From the NCBI RefSeq assembly GCF_009856445.1, contig NZ_WMFA01000002.1, positions 620,001 through 684,000 on the forward strand: a DNA stretch of 64,000 bases, given 5' to 3'. Positions 9,279-18,101 of this stretch are shown here, piece by piece (the first letter of the stretch is position 1; each line of letters starts with the position of its first letter). The notes under the pieces were generated by a model. It saw only the letters and a program-made list of their open reading frames with translations, had not been told where the DNA came from and did no database searches. The DNA is from Halobacillus litoralis. Lineage in GTDB: Bacteria; Bacillota; Bacilli; Bacillales; Halobacillaceae. A program made the position numbers and the translations under genes.

Positions 9279-10574
9279 GTGAATCAAAATGAAATTTTAG
9301 TAAGTTTAGATATAGGCACAAGTCGAATCAAAGTGATTATAGGAGAAATTATGAATGATAACCTCAATATTATTGGGGTAGGAACAGCTAAATCGAACGG
9401 AATGAAGAAAGGCGCAATTGTAGATATCGATCAAACGGTCCATTCTATACGTTCAGCGGTTGAACAAGCTGAGCGCATGGTGGATATGAAAATTGATCGT
9501 GTCGTTGTTGGTGTGAATGGCAATCACATTCAATTACAGCCATGCCATGGTGTCGTTGCCGTTTCCAGCGAGAGCAGGGAAATTGGGAACGAAGACATCA
9601 CACGAGTGATTGATGCTGCTCAAGTGGTTTCCGTACCCCCTGAAAGAGAGATCATCGATGTGATCCCTCGTCAGTTCATTGTGGATGGGCAGGATGAAAT
9701 CACAGACCCAAGAGGGATGATCGGAGTACGTCTTGAGATGGAAGGTATGATTATTACCTGTGCTAAAACCGTTTTACATAATACTCTGAAGTGTGTAGAA
9801 CGAGCAGGTTTGGAAGTACTGGATGTTTGTTTGCAGCCGCTAGCTTCTGGAACTGTCTCGTTATCCGGTGATGAAACGAATCTGGGCGTAGCACTTATCG
9901 ATGTCGGAGGTGGATCAACCACGATTTCGGTATTTGAAGAAGGACACTTAAAAGGGACAAGCATGATTCCTTTTGGTGGGGACAATTTAACGAAAGATTT
10001 GTCCATCGGCCTTCGTACTTCTACAGAAGAGGCTGAGCAGGTGAAAATGGAACATGGACACGCATTTTTTGACGATGCGAATGAAGAGGAAAATTTTTCT
10101 GTCACGATTATTGGAAGTAATCGTCAACAGGCATTCAATCAATTGCAAATCTCTGATATGATTGAAGCTAGACTAGAAGAAATTTTTGTCTTTGCTGCAC
10201 AGGAAATTCAGCGCATGGGAGTACGTGAACTTCCGGGAGGTTTTGTACTGACCGGCGGTACGATGAACATGCCTGGTGTTCTGGAGTTAGCGCAGGATGT
10301 TTTCCACGCAAACGTAAGGCTTGCGATTCCGGATTACATCGGAGTAAGAGAACCGCAATTTACGAGTGGGGTAGGAATCTTGCAATTCGCCTATCGTAAT
10401 GCGAAAATACAAGGCAAAGAGATCTTTCCATCTGTAACTGAAGAATTTCAGGAAAAACCTCAACCTAAAAAGCAAAAGCGTGCGACAAAGCAACAACCAA
10501 AAGAAGAAACCGAGAAACCAGAGAAGAAAAAAGAATCAGGTTTCAGTAATCTCTTGAAGTATTTCTTTGATTAA
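9279..10574 (+). CDS. ftsA: Cell division protein FtsA
   Basis: Actin-like ATPase that tethers FtsZ to the membrane. The protein is 431 residues with N-terminal phosphate-binding motif LVSLDIGTSRIKV and ATPase motif ALIDVGGGSTTI. A lysine-rich linker leads to a C-terminal amphipathic membrane-targeting helix (SGFSNLLKYFFD). The frame extends to 9195, but GTG 9279 lies 10 bases after AGGAGG (9263-9268) and gives the family N-terminus. It is co-transcribed with ftsZ 75 bases downstream. Confidence 0.96.
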   Translation: MNQNEILVSLDIGTSRIKVIIGEIMNDNLNIIGVGTAKSNGMKKGAIVDIDQTVHSIRSAVEQAERMVDMKIDRVVVGVNGNHIQLQPCHGVVAVSSESREIGNEDITRVIDAAQVVSVPPEREIIDVIPRQFIVDGQDEITDPRGMIGVRLEMEGMIITCAKTVLHNTLKCVERAGLEVLDVCLQPLASGTVSLSGDETNLGVALIDVGGGSTTISVFEEGHLKGTSMIPFGGDNLTKDLSIGLRTSTEEAEQVKMEHGHAFFDDANEEENFSVTIIGSNRQQAFNQLQISDMIEARLEEIFVFAAQEIQRMGVRELPGGFVLTGGTMNMPGVLELAQDVFHANVRLAIPDYIGVREPQFTSGVGILQFAYRNAKIQGKEIFPSVTEEFQEKPQPKKQKRATKQQPKEETEKPEKKKESGFSNLLKYFFD

Positions 10575-10649
10575 TGAACAAGTTTGAGTCGGTCAAGGGA
10601 CGGACGAACCAATAAATCTTGTAATCTCGTGTATTAGGAGGAACGTAAG

Positions 10650-11810
10650 ATGTTAGATTTTGATACAAGCATGGACCAGCTAGCAACGATTAAAGTAATC
10701 GGAGTAGGTGGCGGCGGAAGTAACGCCGTTAACCGTATGATTGAACATGGTGTCCAAGGCGTCGAATTCATCGCCGTCAATACGGATGCACAAGCGCTTA
10801 ACCTTTCAAAAGCAGAAGTTAAAATGCAAATTGGTGGAAAATTGACTCGAGGACTTGGTGCAGGTGCGAATCCGGAAGTCGGTCGTAAAGCCGCTGAAGA
10901 AAGCAAAGAACAAATCGAAGAAGCTCTTCAAGGGGCAGACATGGTCTTCGTAACTGCGGGAATGGGAGGCGGAACAGGTACAGGTGCTGCTCCCGTCATC
11001 GCCCAGGTTGCTAAAGAGCTAGGCGCTCTTACGGTAGGTGTTGTCACCCGCCCATTCACGTTTGAAGGACGTAAGCGTTCTACCCAAGCGAGCGGTGGTA
11101 CAGAAAGCCTTAAAGGTGCGGTTGATACACTGATTGTCATCCCGAACGACCGTTTGCTTGAAATTGTAGATAAGAACACACCGATGCTTGAAGCGTTCCG
11201 TGAAGCGGATAACGTTCTTCGTCAAGGTGTACAGGGTATTTCCGATTTGATTGCCGTACCAGGATTGATCAACGTAGACTTTGCCGACGTAAAAACAATC
11301 ATGGTCGACAAAGGATCCGCGCTTATGGGAATCGGTATAGCGACAGGGGAAAATCGTGCGGCTGAAGCAGCCAAAAAGGCGATCTCCTCTCCACTACTTG
11401 AAACTTCCATTGACGGTGCACACGGCGTCCTGATGAACATCAGCGGTGGTGCCAACTTGAGCCTTTATGAAGTTCAGGAAGCAGCGGATATCGTAACCTC
11501 TGCAGCAGATCAGGAAGTAAACGTTATCTTCGGTTCTGTAATCAATGAAAACTTGAAAGACGAAATCGTCGTTACTGTTATTGCAACTGGTTTCGATGAA
11601 GCACAAATTGCTCAAGGTCAGCAGAAGAAGCGTCCAACCGTGAACCCTGTGAACCAGCAAAAGCAAGTAGAACAACAGCCAGAGCGCAACGTACGAGAGG
11701 AACAACCTCCTCGTCGCCAAGCTCCGCCACAACCACAAAACAAACCAAATCAAGAGGAAGACACTCTTGATATCCCGACGTTCCTGCGTAACCGCAACCG
11801 TCGCCGATAA
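10650..11810 (+). CDS. ftsZ: Cell division GTPase FtsZ
   Basis: Tubulin-like GTPase forming the Z-ring. The 386-residue protein has [13 protein letters not shown] near the N-terminus, the tubulin signature [13 protein letters not shown] at about residue 104 and the T7-loop region [15 protein letters not shown]-rich linker precedes the conserved C-terminal peptide [16 protein letters not shown] that binds FtsA, SepF and EzrA. AGGAGG precedes the ATG. sepF, which encodes a partner, is further along in this window. Confidence 0.98.
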   Translation: MLDFDTSMDQLATIKVIGVGGGGSNAVNRMIEHGVQGVEFIAVNTDAQALNLSKAEVKMQIGGKLTRGLGAGANPEVGRKAAEESKEQIEEALQGADMVFVTAGMGGGTGTGAAPVIAQVAKELGALTVGVVTRPFTFEGRKRSTQASGGTESLKGAVDTLIVIPNDRLLEIVDKNTPMLEAFREADNVLRQGVQGISDLIAVPGLINVDFADVKTIMVDKGSALMGIGIATGENRAAEAAKKAISSPLLETSIDGAHGVLMNISGGANLSLYEVQEAADIVTSAADQEVNVIFGSVINENLKDEIVVTVIATGFDEAQIAQGQQKKRPTVNPVNQQKQVEQQPERNVREEQPPRRQAPPQPQNKPNQEEDTLDIPTFLRNRNRRR

Positions 11811-11820
11811 TACTCATATA

Positions 11821-11857
11821 AACCCGTCACACATTCCAGTGTGACGGGTTTTTTTTA
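11821..11857 (+). terminator. Intrinsic terminator after ftsZ
   Basis: A perfect 12-bp stem (AACCCGTCACAC paired with GTGTGACGGGTT) with a 6-base loop is followed by a run of T. Confidence 0.93.
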
Positions 11858-11905
11858 TTTCCTTTCATCATCAACCACTTATTAAACATAATGGCAGGAT
11901 TGTGT

Positions 11906-12052
11906 AAGACTCAGTTTCGAGACTTTCCGGGGTTCGTTGCCCGGATTGAGCGCCAGGGGGTGGCTGGGAAGCTACTCGCTTTCCTGTGGGACAGTGGCGA
12001 GCTATTCCCCGTAGCCCCCATCCACCCAAAAGAAGTCTCGAAACTGAGTCTT
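11906..12052 (+). repeat. Intergenic inverted-repeat element, copy A (short form)
   Basis: A 147-bp element is bounded by a perfect 20-bp terminal inverted repeat: AAGACTCAGTTTCGAGACTT at 11906-11925 and its reverse complement at 12033-12052. The interior is GC-rich and non-coding. Conserved flanks extend outside the repeats (TGGCAGGATTGT on the left from about 11890, GGGAGCGTTT on the right to about 12070). These recur at copies B (inverted) and C, so the unit is directional and probably about 200 bp. No transposase is present; it resembles a MITE. Confidence 0.85.
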
Positions 12053-12129
12053 CAAGAATAGGGAGCGTTTTTGGTATAAAGGAATTCTTTCCATCCTTCT
12101 ACAAAACTTGCTAGCCAGGGGTTCAGATT

Positions 12130-12162
12130 GTGACAGACTTTTTAACCGGACGGGCTTATACT
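12130..12162 (+). promoter_or_regulatory. Candidate Spo0A-dependent spoIIG promoter
   Basis: GTGACA (12130-12135) and TATACT (12157-12162) are separated by 21 bases. The B. subtilis spoIIG promoter is a sigma-A promoter with an unusually long spacer activated by Spo0A~P, so the wide spacing here fits. I do not see a clean 0A box (TGNCGAA). Confidence 0.45.
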
Positions 12163-12201
12163 TTTCATTACAGCAGATAAAGAGAAGGGGGGGGAGAGAG
12201 G

Positions 12202-13113
12202 ATCATTTATCTTGATGCTGTCTGGTTGCTCAACCTTTTGATGGATGGCATGATTTTATCGCTTACGCAGGGGATTACGAGAGCGAAATCATCGAAAATC
12301 AGAATGATCGCCGGGGCGTTTGTCGCCTCTACGATTGTCCCGATTACCATTTATATGCCGGACTTCTGGCTTGTAGGAAGCCTCGGGAAAATCTTTTTTT
12401 CGATGTTCATCATCTGGGTGGCCTTTTCATACACCTCTCTCCGTGCATTTTTTGTCCAGTGGATCAGTTTTTATTTTATTACCTTCGCCATCGGTGGAAG
12501 CATGATGGGGGTTCATTATTTTCTTGCGACAGAGATCAGCTTACAAGGGGGTTCAATCGTAACATTCAGTGGTGGTTATGGAGACCCGGTCAGTTGGTTG
12601 TTTGTAGTGATTGGTTTTCCTTGTTCCTTTGTTTTTACGAAATGGCGTTTGAACCAAGTCAGCGTCCATAAGATGAAGCTTGAGGATATTTATGACGTGA
12701 CGGTGGAGTGGAATGGCAGAACTGCTCTTTGTAAAGGTTTAGTGGATAGCGGAAACCAGCTCGTGGATCCGATCAGTCGGAAAATGGTATTTCTAGCCGA
12801 TTCATTTTTATGGGAACAATTCGTCTCGAAGGAACAGCTTCAGCAGCTCGAAGTGGATCATGTCGTAACTGGTCTAGCAGAGTTACCCGAGGATATTCAG
12901 TCCTCCGTCCGGCTTGTGCCCTATCAGGCGGCAGGTGTGACAGGAAAGCTGCTTGTGACGTTACAGGTGGATAAGATTACGGTTAAAACGGAGGCAGGGA
13001 ACTTAGAAATGAAAGCACCTCTATTAGGGGTGCAGCAACAGGATTTGACACACGATCGACTTTATCAAATGCTCATTCATCCGCACATGATGGTGAAAGG
13101 GAAATCAGCGTGA
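12202..13113 (+). CDS. spoIIGA: Sporulation sigma-E factor-processing peptidase SpoIIGA
   Basis: Membrane aspartic protease that cleaves pro-sigma-E in the mother cell after a signal from SpoIIR. The N-terminal half has five hydrophobic segments. The C-terminal protease domain carries the catalytic motif GLVDSGNQLVDP. The first canonical start (TTG 12226) would remove the conserved opening IYLDAVWLLN. Between the stop at 12178 and 12226 there is no in-frame ATG, GTG or TTG, so ATC 12202 or ATT 12205 is likely the start, 5-8 bases after GGGAG. Length would be 303 residues. sigE follows 18 bases later. Confidence 0.9.
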   Translation: MIYLDAVWLLNLLMDGMILSLTQGITRAKSSKIRMIAGAFVASTIVPITIYMPDFWLVGSLGKIFFSMFIIWVAFSYTSLRAFFVQWISFYFITFAIGGSMMGVHYFLATEISLQGGSIVTFSGGYGDPVSWLFVVIGFPCSFVFTKWRLNQVSVHKMKLEDIYDVTVEWNGRTALCKGLVDSGNQLVDPISRKMVFLADSFLWEQFVSKEQLQQLEVDHVVTGLAELPEDIQSSVRLVPYQAAGVTGKLLVTLQVDKITVKTEAGNLEMKAPLLGVQQQDLTHDRLYQMLIHPHMMVKGKSA

Positions 13114-13131
13114 TTTCAGGAGGGGGATTCC

Positions 13132-13851
13132 ATGTTCAAATGGTTCTTTAAAGCGCGGCTTTGGTATTATCGCTTGCTTATGAAGCTCGGAATCAAGCAA
13201 GATGAGATTTATTACATTGGTGGAAGTGAAGCGCTCCCACCACCATTATCCAGAGAAGAAGAGAGAGAATTGCTTGAACTTCTTCCGAAAGGGGATAAAG
13301 CGGCACGCGCGATGCTTATTGAGCGCAACTTAAGGCTTGTCGTCTATATCGCCAGGAAGTTTGAAAACACGGGGTTGAACATAGAAGATTTAATTAGTAT
13401 AGGAACCATCGGACTGATCAAAGCAGTGAACACGTTTGATCCGGAAAAGAAAATCAAACTCGCGACTTATGCTTCCCGCTGCATAGAAAATGAAATTCTC
13501 ATGCACCTTAGAAAAAGCAATAAGTTGAAAACAGAAGTATCCTTTGATGAGCCGTTGAATGTGGACTGGGACGGAAATGAACTTTTATTATCTGATATTT
13601 TAGGGACAGACGAAGATTTAATTACAAAGGGTATCGAAAAGAAAATCGATAAAAAGCTGCTGAAATCGGCGCTTGAACAATTGAATGATCGTGAAAAGCA
13701 GATCATGGAACTTCGTTTTGGCTTAATTGGAAAAAAAGAAAAAACCCAAAAAGATGTGGCAGACATGATGGGCATCTCTCAGTCATATATATCAAGGCTT
13801 GAGAAGAAAATTATCCGGCGGCTACAACGCGAATTCGACAAAATGGTCTAG
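13132..13851 (+). CDS. sigE: RNA polymerase sigma-E factor (pro-form)
   Basis: Mother-cell sigma factor of early sporulation, made as an inactive membrane-bound precursor. The 239-residue protein has a hydrophobic/basic pro-sequence of roughly 27-29 residues ([20 protein letters not shown]), removed by SpoIIGA. Region 2 ([34 protein letters not shown]) and region 4 ([18 protein letters not shown] with a helix-turn-helix) follow. AGGAGGGGG precedes the ATG. It forms an operon with spoIIGA. Confidence 0.97.
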   Translation: MFKWFFKARLWYYRLLMKLGIKQDEIYYIGGSEALPPPLSREEERELLELLPKGDKAARAMLIERNLRLVVYIARKFENTGLNIEDLISIGTIGLIKAVNTFDPEKKIKLATYASRCIENEILMHLRKSNKLKTEVSFDEPLNVDWDGNELLLSDILGTDEDLITKGIEKKIDKKLLKSALEQLNDREKQIMELRFGLIGKKEKTQKDVADMMGISQSYISRLEKKIIRRLQREFDKMV

Positions 13852-13870
13852 CAGACGACGTCACGTTGAT

Positions 13871-13899
13871 GCATAATTTTCCCACCCAGGGAGATACTG
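13871..13899 (+). promoter_or_regulatory. Candidate sigma-F promoter for sigG
   Basis: GCATA (13871-13875) matches the sigma-F/G -35 GYATA. GGAGATACTG (13890-13899) fits the sigma-F -10 GGnnAnAHTR at every defined base. The spacer is 14 bases, slightly short. Forespore expression of spoIIIG from a sigma-F promoter is established in B. subtilis. Confidence 0.5.
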
Positions 13900-13933
13900 A
13901 GAACTGATTACAGCTTCCTGGGAGGGTCTTACA

Positions 13934-14713
13934 TTGACACGACATAAAGTAGAGATATGCGGCGTAGATACTTCAAAACTTCCTGTACTTAAAAATGCAG
14001 AAATGAGAGACCTGTTTGAACGCTTGCAAAGTGGAGAGCTGGAGGCAAGAGAGCAGCTGGTAAATGGCAACCTCCGCCTAGTCTTATCCGTTATTCAGCG
14101 TTTCAACAATCGCGGAGAGTATGGAGACGATTTGTTCCAGGTTGGATGCATCGGTCTCATGAAATCCATTGATAATTTTGATTTAAGCCACAATGTTAAA
14201 TTTTCTACTTACGCAGTACCCATGATTATTGGAGAAATCCGCAGGTACTTAAGAGACAACAACCCGATTCGTGTTTCCCGATCTTTGCGTGACACAGCTT
14301 ATAAAGCTTTGCAGATGCGTGAGAAAATGATCAGTGAGACAAGTAAGGATCCGGCTCCCCATGAAATTGCAGAACGAATGGGAGTCCCGCATGAAGATGT
14401 AGTCTTTGCGATGGATGCCATACAGGATCCCGTATCCCTATTCGAACCGATCTACAATGACGGTGGTGATCCCATTTTTGTGGTCGACCAGTTGAAAGAT
14501 GACCGGGAAAAAGACTCGGTATGGCTCGATGAACTCTCGCTCAGAGAAGGAATGAAGCAACTGAATGACCGAGAGAAAATGATTTTGACTAAGCGATTCT
14601 TCCAAGGAAAAACGCAAATGGAAGTGGCAGAAGAAATCGGAATTTCACAGGCTCAAGTGTCGCGTTTAGAAAAAGCGGCGATTAAAGAAATGAATTCATC
14701 CATGTTCCAATGA
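13934..14713 (+). CDS. sigG: RNA polymerase sigma-G factor, forespore
   Basis: Late forespore-specific sigma factor. The 259-residue protein opens with the diagnostic VEICGVDTSKLPVLKN (SpoIIAB/CsfB-binding N-terminus). Region 2 (NGNLRLVLSVIQRFNNRG; DDLFQVGCIGLMKSIDNFD), region 3 and the region 4 helix-turn-helix (TQMEVAEEIGISQAQVSRLE) follow. The start is TTG, 8 bases after GGGAGGGTC. It has its own candidate sigma-F promoter and an efficient terminator. Confidence 0.97.
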   Translation: MTRHKVEICGVDTSKLPVLKNAEMRDLFERLQSGELEAREQLVNGNLRLVLSVIQRFNNRGEYGDDLFQVGCIGLMKSIDNFDLSHNVKFSTYAVPMIIGEIRRYLRDNNPIRVSRSLRDTAYKALQMREKMISETSKDPAPHEIAERMGVPHEDVVFAMDAIQDPVSLFEPIYNDGGDPIFVVDQLKDDREKDSVWLDELSLREGMKQLNDREKMILTKRFFQGKTQMEVAEEIGISQAQVSRLEKAAIKEMNSSMFQ

Positions 14714-14718
14714 ACCCT

Positions 14719-14747
14719 AAGCTTCTGCCTACGCAGAAGCTTTTTTT
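14719..14747 (+). terminator. Intrinsic terminator after sigG
   Basis: The 10-bp stem AAGCTTCTGC paired with GCAGAAGCTT, with a 4-base loop, is followed by seven T. Confidence 0.92.
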
Positions 14748-14790
14748 ATGCACAAACTCTCTTTTATTCCACAAACGCTCCCTTTAGTGG

Positions 14791-15345
14791 AAGACTCAGT
14801 TTCGAGACTTTTGTGTAATTCTAGGGGCTCCGGGAAACGATTCGCTTTCCATGGGGCGGGCGGTGAGCCTCCTCAGGCTACGCCTTCCGGGGTCTCACCT
14901 GTCCCACTTGTCCCATAGGAGTCTCACCGTTTCCCTCCGCCCCTTTACCTTATAAGTGTCTCGGAACCACTTCTAAAAGGGTCAGCTTGAATGGTTGAGG
15001 GAAGTCGATGATTAGAACACTTGTATTCATAAGTAATATTCCAATTCTTCTCTCCTAGGCGGGCATATAGTGCGTAGTATCAAGCATTTGCGTATGCTCA
15101 AAGTTAATGTGGTAGAGATTATATCATTCACTTCTCTTAACCATACAAGCTGATTTTTTAGGTAGTAATTTCGAGAAACTTCCTTGGTTAAGGGGCGGAG
15201 GGGAATGGCGAGACTCCTGCGGGAAAAGAGTGCTAGGTGAGAACCCGGAAGGCGTCAGCCTGAGGAGGCTCATCGCGCTCCCGGGGAAAGCGAGTCATTC
15301 CCCGCAGCCCCCATCCACTTAACAAAAGTCTCGAAACTGAGTCTT
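14791..15345 (-). repeat. Intergenic inverted-repeat element, copy B (long palindromic form)
   Basis: A 555-bp element has perfect 20-bp terminal inverted repeats identical to copy A (14791-14810 and 15326-15345). Arm 1 (to about 14963) is GC-rich. Arm 2 (from about 15165) is an imperfect reverse complement of it. Both carry versions of the block GGCGGAGGGGAATGGCGAGA. The roughly 200-bp AT-rich core between them matches the core of copy C. Flanking signatures (GGGAGCG and ATGGCAGGATTGTTG) are in the opposite order from copies A and C, so this copy is inverted. No ORF in it has coding character. Confidence 0.85.
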
Positions 15346-15460
15346 CAACAATCCTGCCATATACATTAATAAGGGTTTGAGTAAATGGGTGGAATCGATT
15401 TGTCTGTTTTCTAATTTATTGATTCTATGCATATAGTGGGAGTAAGGAGAGTGAGGAGAA

Positions 15461-15736
15461 ATGAAAATCACGGAACTGCAGATGAAAGATGTCATTGCTA
15501 TGGAAACAGGAGAACGCCTGGGCTATATCAGTGACCTTGATATCGATACACAAAGAGGCAGGCTTAAGGGGCTTGTTCTCACAATGAAAGGAAAAGCGAT
15601 GGGGCTATTCGGGAAGGAAGAAGAGATGACGATTCCTTGGGATCAAATCGTCAACATCGGGGCTGATGTCATTTTAGTGAAAAAAAATGGTTACAAAAGC
15701 ATTTCTACGGTACAAAAGACAGAATCAGACGAATAA
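15461..15736 (+). CDS. ylmC: YlmC/YmxH family PRC-barrel sporulation protein
   Basis: A 91-residue PRC-barrel protein of the YlmC/YmxH family, found in sporulating Firmicutes. Characteristic segments are MKDVIAMETGERLGYISDLD, FGKEEEMTIPWDQIVNIG and DVILVKK. Its biochemical function is unknown. It opens the ylm cluster as in B. subtilis, but the gap to pgeF (57 bases) contains a possible separate promoter. The RBS is GTGAGGAG seven bases before the ATG. Confidence 0.88.
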   Translation: MKITELQMKDVIAMETGERLGYISDLDIDTQRGRLKGLVLTMKGKAMGLFGKEEEMTIPWDQIVNIGADVILVKKNGYKSISTVQKTESDE

Positions 15737-15793
15737 GAGAAGAAATTGGATGAAAAATGTGTTAAAATGGAGTGAAATTGAGGTGGTGTTCAA

Positions 15794-16594
15794 ATGGAAC
15801 CTTTCCAATCACATTCCATTAGACAGATGACTTGTTTTCATTCCCACCAGCATGTGACTGCAGGATTGACAACACGTCAAGGGGGACATAGTGAAGCCCC
15901 TTTTGATTCACTGAACATGGGGCTCCATGTATCTGATAAAAAGGAAGATGTGTTGAAGAATAGACGAGCGCTTGCTGAGGAAATCGGCATTCCACTTTCA
16001 AGATGGGTGATCGGTGAACAGGTTCATGGCACCGAAGTCGCTGCCGTAGATCAGAGGAATGCCGGTGCGGGTACGACTTCCTTAGAAACCGCCGTCGCCA
16101 ACGTTGATGGATTGATAACCAATGAGAAAAATCTGGTACTCGGGGCTTTTTATGCGGACTGCGTACCGTTATATTTTTCTGATTCTGAATCAGGATGGGT
16201 AGGTATTGCCCATGCTGGGTGGAAGGGAACAGTAAACGGGATGGCAGGGAAGATGATCCGGGCGCTTCAGGAAAAAGGGTGTAAGCTCGAAAATATACAG
16301 GCTGTCATTGGTCCTTCCATTGGTAGGAAACACTATGAAGTCGATGACCGTGTCATAAGCTTCATTCCTGAAAACTACAAAAAAGAATGTGTGATGAGTA
16401 AAGGAAAAGGGAAATATCAATTAGACCTGAAAGTTCTTCACCAGAAAATGATGATCGAGGAAGGCTTGAAGGAAGAACATATTCAAATGACTGGTTTTTG
16501 TACATACGAGGAAGATAAAACGTTTTATTCCCACCGGCGCGATCAAGGAAGGACGGGGCGTATGCTTGGGTTTATCACGCTTCGGACTTTGTGA
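15794..16594 (+). CDS. pgeF: Peptidoglycan editing factor / purine nucleoside phosphorylase, YfiH family
   Basis: Cytosolic DUF152/YfiH-family enzyme (B. subtilis YlmD). Family members have been shown to act on purine nucleosides or to remove mis-incorporated UDP-MurNAc-L-Ser precursors. The 266-residue protein keeps the metal-site residues in EQVHGTEV (His), FYADCVPLYF (Cys) and IAHAGWKGTVNG (His). The location beside division genes fits the wall-precursor editing role, but substrate is inference. Confidence 0.9.
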   Translation: MEPFQSHSIRQMTCFHSHQHVTAGLTTRQGGHSEAPFDSLNMGLHVSDKKEDVLKNRRALAEEIGIPLSRWVIGEQVHGTEVAAVDQRNAGAGTTSLETAVANVDGLITNEKNLVLGAFYADCVPLYFSDSESGWVGIAHAGWKGTVNGMAGKMIRALQEKGCKLENIQAVIGPSIGRKHYEVDDRVISFIPENYKKECVMSKGKGKYQLDLKVLHQKMMIEEGLKEEHIQMTGFCTYEEDKTFYSHRRDQGRTGRMLGFITLRTL

Positions 16595-16612
16595 GCGGGA
16601 AGGAGTTCTAAC

Positions 16613-17284
16613 ATGTCGGTTGAAGATAACTTAGCAAAAATAGATCAACAAATAGAACAGGCTTGTAAAAATAGTGGACGAGCTAAAAATGAAATCACTC
16701 TTATAGCTGTTACCAAATACGTTACTACTGAACGTGCACAGGAAGCGCTGGATGCAGGAATCAAACATCTTGGGGTAAACAGGAAAGAAGGCCTTCTGGA
16801 AAAATACGAGGAAATCGGTGATCAGGCAACCTGGCATTTTATTGGGACGTTGCAGTCAAGAAAAGTAAAAGAGGTAATTGGACAAATCTCTATGATCCAT
16901 TCCCTTGACCGGAAGTCCCTGGCAAAAGAAATTAACAAAAGGGCCAGCTGCCCGGTTCCATGTTTCATTCAGGTCAACATAAGTGAAGAAGAATCCAAAC
17001 ATGGGTTAGCAGCTTCAGAGGTCGAATCTTTCATAGAAGCATTGAGTCAATATGAAAATGTTAAAGTGGTAGGACTGATGACGATGGCCCCACATACGGA
17101 AGACGAAGAGAAACTACGTGGCGTGTTCCGCCAATTGAGGGCATTAAGGGATCGCATCAGGGATAAAGGTTATCGTCACGCCCCTTGTGAATATTTATCC
17201 ATGGGAATGAGCAACGACTTTGCACTGGCGATTGAAGAAGGAGCAACACATATCCGTCTTGGCTCCAGTCTTGTCGGTGAATAA
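16613..17284 (+). CDS. ylmE: Pyridoxal phosphate homeostasis protein YlmE (YggS family)
   Basis: PLP-binding alanine-racemase-fold protein that buffers PLP and affects amino acid metabolism; no enzymatic activity is established. The 223-residue protein has the PLP lysine in ITLIAVTKYV, the motif WHFIGTLQSRKVK and the C-terminal phosphate-binding YLSMGMSNDFALAIEEGATHIRLGS. It lies 18 bases after pgeF and just before sepF, the usual order. Confidence 0.93.
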   Translation: MSVEDNLAKIDQQIEQACKNSGRAKNEITLIAVTKYVTTERAQEALDAGIKHLGVNRKEGLLEKYEEIGDQATWHFIGTLQSRKVKEVIGQISMIHSLDRKSLAKEINKRASCPVPCFIQVNISEEESKHGLAASEVESFIEALSQYENVKVVGLMTMAPHTEDEEKLRGVFRQLRALRDRIRDKGYRHAPCEYLSMGMSNDFALAIEEGATHIRLGSSLVGE

Positions 17285-17305
17285 ATAAAATCAGAGGTGA
17301 TGAAA

Positions 17306-17755
17306 ATGAGCATGAAAAATAAATTTCGTTCGTTTTTCACGTTGGATGATGAATACGAGTACATTGAAGAAGAAGTGGAAGATGATTACGAAGAAGATTC
17401 TGCCCAGCGTCAACGAGGGGCGAAGAAACAGGAACAGGGCAATGTTGTCAGTTTGAAAAGTGCTAAGTCCTCATCAAAAATGGTATTGAGTGAGCCGAGC
17501 AGCTATAATGAAGCTCAGGATATCGCTGATCAGCTGGTGAACCGACGGGCTGTTGTTATCAATTTACAACGTGTCGACCATCATCAGGCAAAGCGGATTG
17601 TAGATTTTTTAAGCGGAACGGTATATGCTATAGGTGGAGATATTCAGAAACTTGGAACTCAAACATTTCTTTGTACTCCTGATAACGTTGAAATTTCAGG
17701 GTCTATTTCTGAAATGATTGCTCAAGAAGACGATGATATTAACAGAAGGTGGTAA
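17306..17755 (+). CDS. sepF: Cell division protein SepF
   Basis: FtsZ-bundling protein and alternative membrane anchor of the Z-ring. The 149-residue protein has an N-terminal amphipathic membrane helix ([13 protein letters not shown]), an acidic linker ([13 protein letters not shown]) and the C-terminal SepF domain ([39 protein letters not shown]). ATG 17306 gives the family start and sits 6 bases from GAGGTGA; earlier in-frame codons are 17297 and 17300. Confidence 0.95.
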   Translation: MSMKNKFRSFFTLDDEYEYIEEEVEDDYEEDSAQRQRGAKKQEQGNVVSLKSAKSSSKMVLSEPSSYNEAQDIADQLVNRRAVVINLQRVDHHQAKRIVDFLSGTVYAIGGDIQKLGTQTFLCTPDNVEISGSISEMIAQEDDDINRRW

Positions 17756-17758
17756 GAC

Positions 17759-18028
17759 ATGGCGTTTTTGTTTCAGATTTTAATGACTGCACTACAAATT
17801 TATAGTTGGATTCTCATCATCTACATTTTAATGTCCTGGTTCCCTGGGGCACGTGAATCCAGTTTCGGTGAAGTTCTTTCCCGGTTGGCTGAGCCATTCC
17901 TGGAACCTTTCCGAAAGATCATTCCTCCACTTGGGATGATTGACATTTCGCCGATTGTGGCCATTCTCGTCCTGAACTTTGCGCGAGCAGGGTTAGGCGA
18001 ATTATATTACATCATTATGGGATTATAA
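17759..18028 (+). CDS. ylmG: YggT family membrane protein YlmG
   Basis: An 89-residue membrane protein with two hydrophobic segments joined by the conserved loop SWFPGARESSFGEVLSRLAEPFLEPFRK. YggT proteins are found next to sepF/ylmH across Firmicutes and cyanobacteria; the molecular role is unclear. It starts 3 bases after sepF and is followed by a hairpin. Confidence 0.9.
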   Translation: MAFLFQILMTALQIYSWILIIYILMSWFPGARESSFGEVLSRLAEPFLEPFRKIIPPLGMIDISPIVAILVLNFARAGLGELYYIIMGL

Positions 18029-18032
18029 GTCG

Positions 18033-18080
18033 AGGAACAGATCAGAGAGCACATCTATGTTCTCAAATCTGTTCCTTTTG
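18033..18080 (+). terminator. Hairpin between ylmG and ylmH
   Basis: AGGAACAGAT (18033-18042) pairs with ATCTGTTCCT (18067-18076), with further pairing inside, and is followed by TTTT. It could be a partial terminator that lowers ylmH expression relative to sepF-ylmG. No promoter is obvious between it and ylmH. Confidence 0.65.
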
Positions 18081-18101
18081 GTAATTATGGAGGTTTTTTA
18101 G

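Noticed and set aside
14811-15320. CRISPR array or tandem repeat in the GC-rich intergenic blocks
   Set aside because: The repeats are two inverted arms around a core, not regularly spaced direct repeats with unique spacers, and no cas genes are present.
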